Notes under the pieces: model-generated
Databases searched by the model: none
What the model was told of the DNA's origin: nothing
What the model saw: only the letters and a program-made list of their open reading frames with translations
Source: Leptolyngbyaceae cyanobacterium C42_A2020_001
GTDB taxonomy: Bacteria > Cyanobacteriota > Cyanobacteriia > Leptolyngbyales > Leptolyngbyaceae
DNA: 38,793 nucleotides
NCBI GenBank assembly: GCA_015272515.1
Contig: JACYLN010000008.1
Coordinates: 1 to 38,793, forward strand
Direction: 5' to 3'
Position numbers and translations under genes: made by a program
Shown here: positions 35,097 to 38,793 of the stretch, in pieces
Layout: every line of letters starts with the position of its first letter
How positions within the stretch are numbered: position 1 is the stretch's first letter

Positions 35097-36092
35097 CTAC
35101 ATCCCATCCCCGACTCCCGATTCCCCAGTTTTCACCTGGGAAACAAAGGTATACCGCTTGTAGAACCCAACGGATTGATACAGGTTCAGCGCTCCAGAGG
35201 GATTTTCGGAGTCTACACCCAAAAGCGCGGTGTCCATTCCCTTTGCTTTGAGGGCAAGCATTCCAGTTAACAGCATCGCCCGCCCCAAACCCATCCGGCG
35301 GAACCCGCGACGAGTACCGAGGTCGCCGATCCAACCTTCTTTACGTCCAGTGCGATCGTTCTCGTGAGTGGGGATGATGTTGTAGCAGAAGGCAGCCAGG
35401 GTACCATCGGGGGCAACTGCAACCAGATCGAGTTCTGGAATGTAAGTTGAATCTTCCATCCAGTGTGTGCGATCTTCCACTGTCAAAGCATGGAAATTCC
35501 AGTGATCAATGAATGTTTGGTTGAACATCTCCACCCAGGCGGCAGCTTCGGTGGTTCCCTGAAGGGGACGTACCACGAAACCCGCTGGAAGTTCCGGTTC
35601 GGGAATAGGCTCATTGAGCGATCGCGCCATGCGGTAGAAGTACCGATCCACTCTAAAGCCATGCTGGTTGAGCAGGTGGAGCCGATCTGCCTGATCATCG
35701 CGGGCACCAGAACGTAGTTGAGCCGGAAGGTTGCATTCTTGAGCAACTCGCTTCACTCGCGCTTCTGCCCAGGTCAACACTTCAGTTTCAAGCCCAAGCT
35801 CTCGCATATCAGGGCGAATGCTGAACCACAAAAAGCAGTTCTGTACATCCGTTGCTTTGGGAACCCAGCACTGGGCGATCGCGCAAAGTTCCCCATGCCC
35901 GTCTTCCCACAGGCGCAGATCTTGCTCAAGGTCAAAATCGGGACTGGCAAATTCGTGACGCAAGTCGTCTACGGAAGCAAAATCATCCAGATGATCGGCC
36001 GTTTTACAGGTGTTGATCAGATGGGCGATCGCTGGTAAATCTGTCTCACCGCTGTATTGCCGAAACCGATAGGTTAATAACAAGGCTGTCAC
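35097..36092 (-). CDS. Double-GNAT N-acetyltransferase
   Basis: About 331 residues with two GNAT folds in tandem, as in mycothiol-synthase-like proteins. The first half (about 5-150) is degenerate. The second carries the acetyl-CoA motif DLGTRRGFRRMGLGRAMLLTGMLALKAKG and the C-terminal LGVDSENPSGALNLYQSVGFYKRYTF. The GTG at 36092 has GGAGG six bases upstream, a strong ribosome site, and is preferred over an in-frame start at 36137. Cyanobacteria do not make mycothiol, so the acceptor is probably a different small amine or protein N terminus. It lies divergently with no gene of related function nearby. Confidence 0.88.
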   Translation of the reverse strand: MTALLLTYRFRQYSGETDLPAIAHLINTCKTADHLDDFASVDDLRHEFASPDFDLEQDLRLWEDGHGELCAIAQCWVPKATDVQNCFLWFSIRPDMRELGLETEVLTWAEARVKRVAQECNLPAQLRSGARDDQADRLHLLNQHGFRVDRYFYRMARSLNEPIPEPELPAGFVVRPLQGTTEAAAWVEMFNQTFIDHWNFHALTVEDRTHWMEDSTYIPELDLVAVAPDGTLAAFCYNIIPTHENDRTGRKEGWIGDLGTRRGFRRMGLGRAMLLTGMLALKAKGMDTALLGVDSENPSGALNLYQSVGFYKRYTFVSQVKTGESGVGDGM

Positions 36093-36242
36093 GGGGCACC
36101 TCCAGCCACATGAGCGACATACTACAAGGCAATACAAGACCCTGTTGAGATATTTCGCAAGTCAACTCAAATTTCAGGCAGAAGTCCCAAAAACCCTCAG
36201 AGCTTTTCACCCGAATGCTACTTATCCCCCAACCTCTATCTC

Positions 36243-36791
36243 CTAATTTCCCAACCGATGCCCACACTGACTGCAAAAACGGTCGTCCGGCTTAACACCC
36301 GTACCACACTGACTGCAAAAACGTTGAGTTGTTGAAGTTGCCTGAGCAGACGAGGACGCTCCCATTCGCATCTCCATATCTCCCATCCGCATCTCCATCG
36401 GGTTCATGCTTATTTGCATATCGCCCATTGTCATCGGTTTCATGGGTTCCATTGGTTTCATCGGTTCCATACTCGGTGCAGCGGCTGGAAAACCAGAAAT
36501 TTGCTGCATTTGCATCTGTTCTAGCGCTTCCAGCGAAAAGGCTTCACTCACACCAATGCTATTACCATGCACTCGGATATAGTGAGAGCCTCGCTCTGCC
36601 TGGAGTTTTACGACAGCGCCATTCGTTGTCAGGTACACTTCTGGAGTGGCAGTCCATGCGCCAGTTTGAAAGCTACTACTGGCTTGCTGTTGCTGCCCAG
36701 AGGTGGAACTGGAAATGGTGATCGTTGTTTGCCCGTTGGCGTTGTCCAGGTACAAGGTACGACCCGTACCCAACTTACAACTGTAGGCCAT
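36243..36791 (-). CDS. Methionine-rich double-CxxC zinc-ribbon protein
   Basis: About 182 residues. A beta-rich N-terminal domain (MAYSCKLGTGRTLYLDN, a Gln/Ser linker, then TPEVYLTTNGAVVKLQAERG) is followed by a methionine/proline block (repeats of MKPMEP and MEMRMGDMEMRMG, roughly 135-160). The C-terminal zinc ribbon has two CSQCG pairs (RFCSQCGTGVKPDDRFCSQCGHRLG). I do not recognise the full-length family. The ATG at 36791 has GAGG upstream at nine bases; a longer in-frame start at 36875 exists but would run into the divergent gene. The methionine run resembles copper-binding methionine motifs, which is inference. It is divergent from the exported methyltransferase gene. Confidence 0.82.
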   Translation of the reverse strand: MAYSCKLGTGRTLYLDNANGQTTITISSSTSGQQQQASSSFQTGAWTATPEVYLTTNGAVVKLQAERGSHYIRVHGNSIGVSEAFSLEALEQMQMQQISGFPAAAPSMEPMKPMEPMKPMTMGDMQISMNPMEMRMGDMEMRMGASSSAQATSTTQRFCSQCGTGVKPDDRFCSQCGHRLGN

Positions 36792-36868
36792 ATCAGTTTC
36801 CTCAAGATGTCTCCTCTTCCCAGTGTACAAAGTGGATGATGGATACGACCTGAAATAAACCTTTAAGG

Positions 36869-37651
36869 ATGGCACGGCGAATGATGATTAAGCAAAGAAG
36901 GCAGGAGGGGAGGAAGCTCTGGCGATCGCTGTTTGTCACTCTCTGCTGTCTGAGTTTTGTGCTGTTGTTGCCAGAATGGGCGATTGCAGTTCCCCTAACC
37001 ACTTCTGCTCCGGTTTACGAACAGCGTCCCATTCATCATCCCGATGGCATTGGCAAATTTTACATGGGGCGAGAGATTGCTCAAGTGATGGGGCATCAAG
37101 GTGCGGGCTGGTTGGAGCGATCGAGCCGCGAACAGGAAGAACGCCCTCAGCAGTTGATTGACAATTTAGGCTTGAAACCTACCGATGTGGTAGCAGACAT
37201 CGGTGCGGGAACGGGCTACTTTAGCTTTCGGATTGCGCCGCTGGTGTCACAAGGAAAGGTGCTGGCAGTGGATGTGCAGCCGGAAATGATTGAGATTTTG
37301 CAGTATTTAAAGCAGGAAAAGCAGATTGCGAACGTGGAACCCGTGTTGGGTACGGTAGACAATCCCAACCTGCCGCCCGCTAGCGTTGATCTGGCAATGA
37401 TGGTGGATGCTTATCACGAGTTTGAGTATCCCAGAGAGATGATGACGGCGATCGCTCAAGCCCTCAAACCCGATGGGCGCGTGGTGTTAGTTGAATATCG
37501 GGCAGAAGATCCTCGCGTGTTCATTAAGCCCCTGCACAAGATGAGCCAGCGTCAGGTTCGCAAAGAAATGACAGCGATCGGCTTGACCTGGCTGGAAACC
37601 AAAACGCTTCTACCCCAACAACACGTGATGATTTTTCAGAAAGCCAGCTAA
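36869..37651 (+). CDS. Exported class I SAM methyltransferase
   Basis: A 260-residue protein with a basic N terminus and hydrophobic core (WRSLFVTLCCLSFVLLLPEWAIAVPL) that looks like a signal peptide or uncleaved anchor. It is followed by a full class I methyltransferase domain: motif I VVADIGAGTGYFSFRIA, LAVDVQPEMIEILQ, ASVDLAMMVDAYHEF and the later VVLVEYRAED. Enzymes of this layout occur in cyanobacteria, but SAM is not expected in the periplasm, so the substrate and the fate of the leader are puzzling. A membrane-tethered cytoplasmic enzyme is the alternative. The stop codon TAA (37649-37651) lies inside an attC-like palindrome. Starts at 36869, 36881 and 36884 are all possible. Confidence 0.85.
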   Translation: MARRMMIKQRRQEGRKLWRSLFVTLCCLSFVLLLPEWAIAVPLTTSAPVYEQRPIHHPDGIGKFYMGREIAQVMGHQGAGWLERSSREQEERPQQLIDNLGLKPTDVVADIGAGTGYFSFRIAPLVSQGKVLAVDVQPEMIEILQYLKQEKQIANVEPVLGTVDNPNLPPASVDLAMMVDAYHEFEYPREMMTAIAQALKPDGRVVLVEYRAEDPRVFIKPLHKMSQRQVRKEMTAIGLTWLETKTLLPQQHVMIFQKAS

Positions 37652-37729
37652 CGGTGAAGTTGTGCGGCGGCAGATAACCTTAAACTCTCACCGATAACCT
37701 CTGTACCGTCCGCACCAACGCAGTGTTAG
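37648..37729. repeat. attC-like integron recombination site
   Basis: An 82-bp imperfect palindrome begins CTAACGG at the stop of the exported methyltransferase gene and ends TGTTAG. Outer boxes CTAAC and GTTAG pair, and inner boxes AGTTG-TGCGG (37658-37667) and CCGCACCAACG (37710-37720) pair with one extra unpaired base. That bulge is the hallmark of attC L boxes. The right-hand end GTTAGGT fits the GTTRRRY core. Central bases contain a direct repeat of GATAACCT (37673-37680 and 37693-37700). No integrase is seen, so it would be an orphan site. Confidence 0.6.
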
Positions 37730-37776
37730 GTCGCTGACGGTTGCAGCACCTTAATCTGACTGTCGCTCGCAAATTT

Positions 37777-38736
37777 TTATTTTCTGAATGTACCTTGGTA
37801 ATTAGATGACTTCTCGAATAGTTTTAATTGAACCGGGGGTAAATGGTAAGCATTTTCAGAAGAATCCTCAATATACTCAAGAATACAACGGGCAACATAC
37901 TCACCAAGCTTAACGGGAACCGCATTACCAATCATTTGCTCCAAATCTGATTTATTACCTTTGAATTTGAAAACACTGGGGAATGTTTGAACGTAACTTC
38001 GCTCAATTGTAGTTAAAGGTCGTAAATTCTCATTGACTTCACAAACGTCTCCCTGATGCTTCTGATATGTCTTAGGAATAGGACGATTTACACCCCGCAC
38101 TGTTGGACTAGGCTCATGAATACTAAAAATTGCCCTTCTCTTATAGCTTCTTGGATGCCTATAGAAGTACTCAATTCCTAAACTATCGCCCAAATATTCA
38201 AAGACAGTCATGGGCTTCTGTGATTGATTCTTTGTTAGGTAGAAATTCAAAAAATCATCTTTGCCGCCAAGCTGACCAACCAAAAAATACCTCTTTCTAG
38301 CCTGTGGAACACCACAATAGCTTGCATTTAAGACAGAGGAAGTTAAACCATATCCATTTTCTCTAAAAATTTTTAAGGCTGTTTTCAAAACATGACTTTT
38401 TGCAATTCTCTCAACATTTTCCATGACAAACCAACATGGTTTGACCTGTGAAACAATATTTGCAAAACTCAAAGTCAAGTCTGCTCTGCCAAGACTTTCA
38501 TCTCTTTTGCCCGCACTTGAAAAATCTTGGCATGGAGGTCCACCAATAACAACCTCTGGTTTCAATTCAGCTACATCTAGGTATGCTTTGTCTTCTGAAA
38601 GATCTTTGTTGAAGACAGGATGTTGAAAATTTGCTTTATAGACTTCAATTGCTGGAAGCCAGGAATCAAAAGCAGCAACTACATCAAATCCAGCGTTTTG
38701 AAACCCAAGCGATAAACCCCCGCAGCCACAAAACAA
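37777..38736 (-). CDS. Cytosine-C5 DNA methyltransferase, 5' end missing or TTG start
   Basis: 319 residues as called, a Dcm-type enzyme. Motif I FCGCGGLSLGF, motif IV GGPPCQDFSS with catalytic Cys69, motif VI ENVERI, motif VIII QARKRYFLVG and motif X GNAVPVKLGEYVA are all intact. A target-recognition region (about 170-240) is short. The expected N terminus (Met-...-DLFCGCGG) is absent: reading back, the frame is ADLFCGCGG, then Gln, Thr and Ser, then a TAG (38751-38753), with no ATG or GTG in between. The TTG at 38736 is the only start. The gene is AT-rich and lacks HIP1 octamers, unlike its neighbours, so recent transfer is likely. No cognate endonuclease is seen before the window ends. Confidence 0.8.
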   Translation of the reverse strand: MFCGCGGLSLGFQNAGFDVVAAFDSWLPAIEVYKANFQHPVFNKDLSEDKAYLDVAELKPEVVIGGPPCQDFSSAGKRDESLGRADLTLSFANIVSQVKPCWFVMENVERIAKSHVLKTALKIFRENGYGLTSSVLNASYCGVPQARKRYFLVGQLGGKDDFLNFYLTKNQSQKPMTVFEYLGDSLGIEYFYRHPRSYKRRAIFSIHEPSPTVRGVNRPIPKTYQKHQGDVCEVNENLRPLTTIERSYVQTFPSVFKFKGNKSDLEQMIGNAVPVKLGEYVARCILEYIEDSSENAYHLPPVQLKLFEKSSNYQGTFRK

Positions 38737-38793
38737 ATCGGCACTGGTCTGCTAAAGGATGGTAGTTACAATAAAGGCAGCGTTGAGGATGCA

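Overview
The window is chromosomal DNA from a cyanobacterium, most likely a filamentous or Leptolyngbya-like lineage. Three things point there: the HIP1 octamer GCGATCGC recurs through nearly every native gene, the nitrogen regulator ntcA sits here with a perfect GTA-N8-TAC site upstream, and several proteins belong to families concentrated in cyanobacteria (DUF3084 protein, Tll0287-like c-heme sensor cyclase, CHAT-TPR secreted protein). The genus is not determined by what I can see. No rRNA, tRNA or CRISPR array was recognised.

Layout. (1) 157-5143, minus strand: a nitric-oxide signalling block in which one H-NOX gas sensor lies between two proteins carrying the same H-NOX-associated (HNOBA) domain, one a histidine kinase and the other a GAF-PAS-GGDEF-EAL c-di-GMP enzyme. 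A 140-bp MITE-like element sits inside the block. (2) 5265-7843, minus strand: a compact three-gene cassette of an Fe/2-oxoglutarate-type oxygenase, a SAM methyltransferase and a haem-oxygenase-like diiron enzyme, with about 600 bp of AT-rich non-coding DNA upstream. It looks like a small, uncharacterised tailoring or biosynthetic pathway. (3) 8441-10812, minus strand: moaE, cutA and an HlyD-type adaptor. (4) 10985-13097, plus strand: ureE and ureF, split by a second MITE-like element with a perfect 8-bp target duplication, then a pentapeptide-repeat protein. (5) 13260-16298, minus strand: two unrelated ABC permeases separated by a small unknown gene, then apt.

(6) 16373-21479: a membrane adenylate cyclase with a periplasmic CXXCH haem domain is divergent from a 1102-residue membrane Fe-S protein ending in FHA and cyclic-nucleotide-binding domains. 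This is a candidate cAMP producer/receptor pair. (7) 21572-28791, plus strand: a ceramide-glucosyltransferase-like enzyme, a five-PAS histidine kinase closely related to the kinase at 157-1593, and an exported TPR-CHAT protein. Two of these carry in-frame insertions of the simple-sequence DNA otherwise found between genes. (8) 28806-34409: fabI on the minus strand, then ntcA, a DUF3084 coiled-coil protein, a CorA transporter and a proline-rich membrane protein. (9) 34605-37651: a DUF1622 membrane protein, a double-GNAT acetyltransferase, a methionine-rich zinc-ribbon protein and an exported SAM methyltransferase.

(10) 37648-38793: an integron attC-like palindrome overlaps the stop codon of the exported methyltransferase. 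It is followed by an AT-rich, HIP1-free cytosine-C5 DNA methyltransferase whose 5' end is missing or uses a TTG codon. This end of the window looks horizontally acquired.

The most promising undescribed systems are the 2OG oxygenase/methyltransferase/diiron-enzyme cassette, the two-output H-NOX block, and the c-haem cyclase paired with an Fe-S/FHA/cNMP-binding membrane protein. All functional links are inferred from sequence motifs and gene order only.
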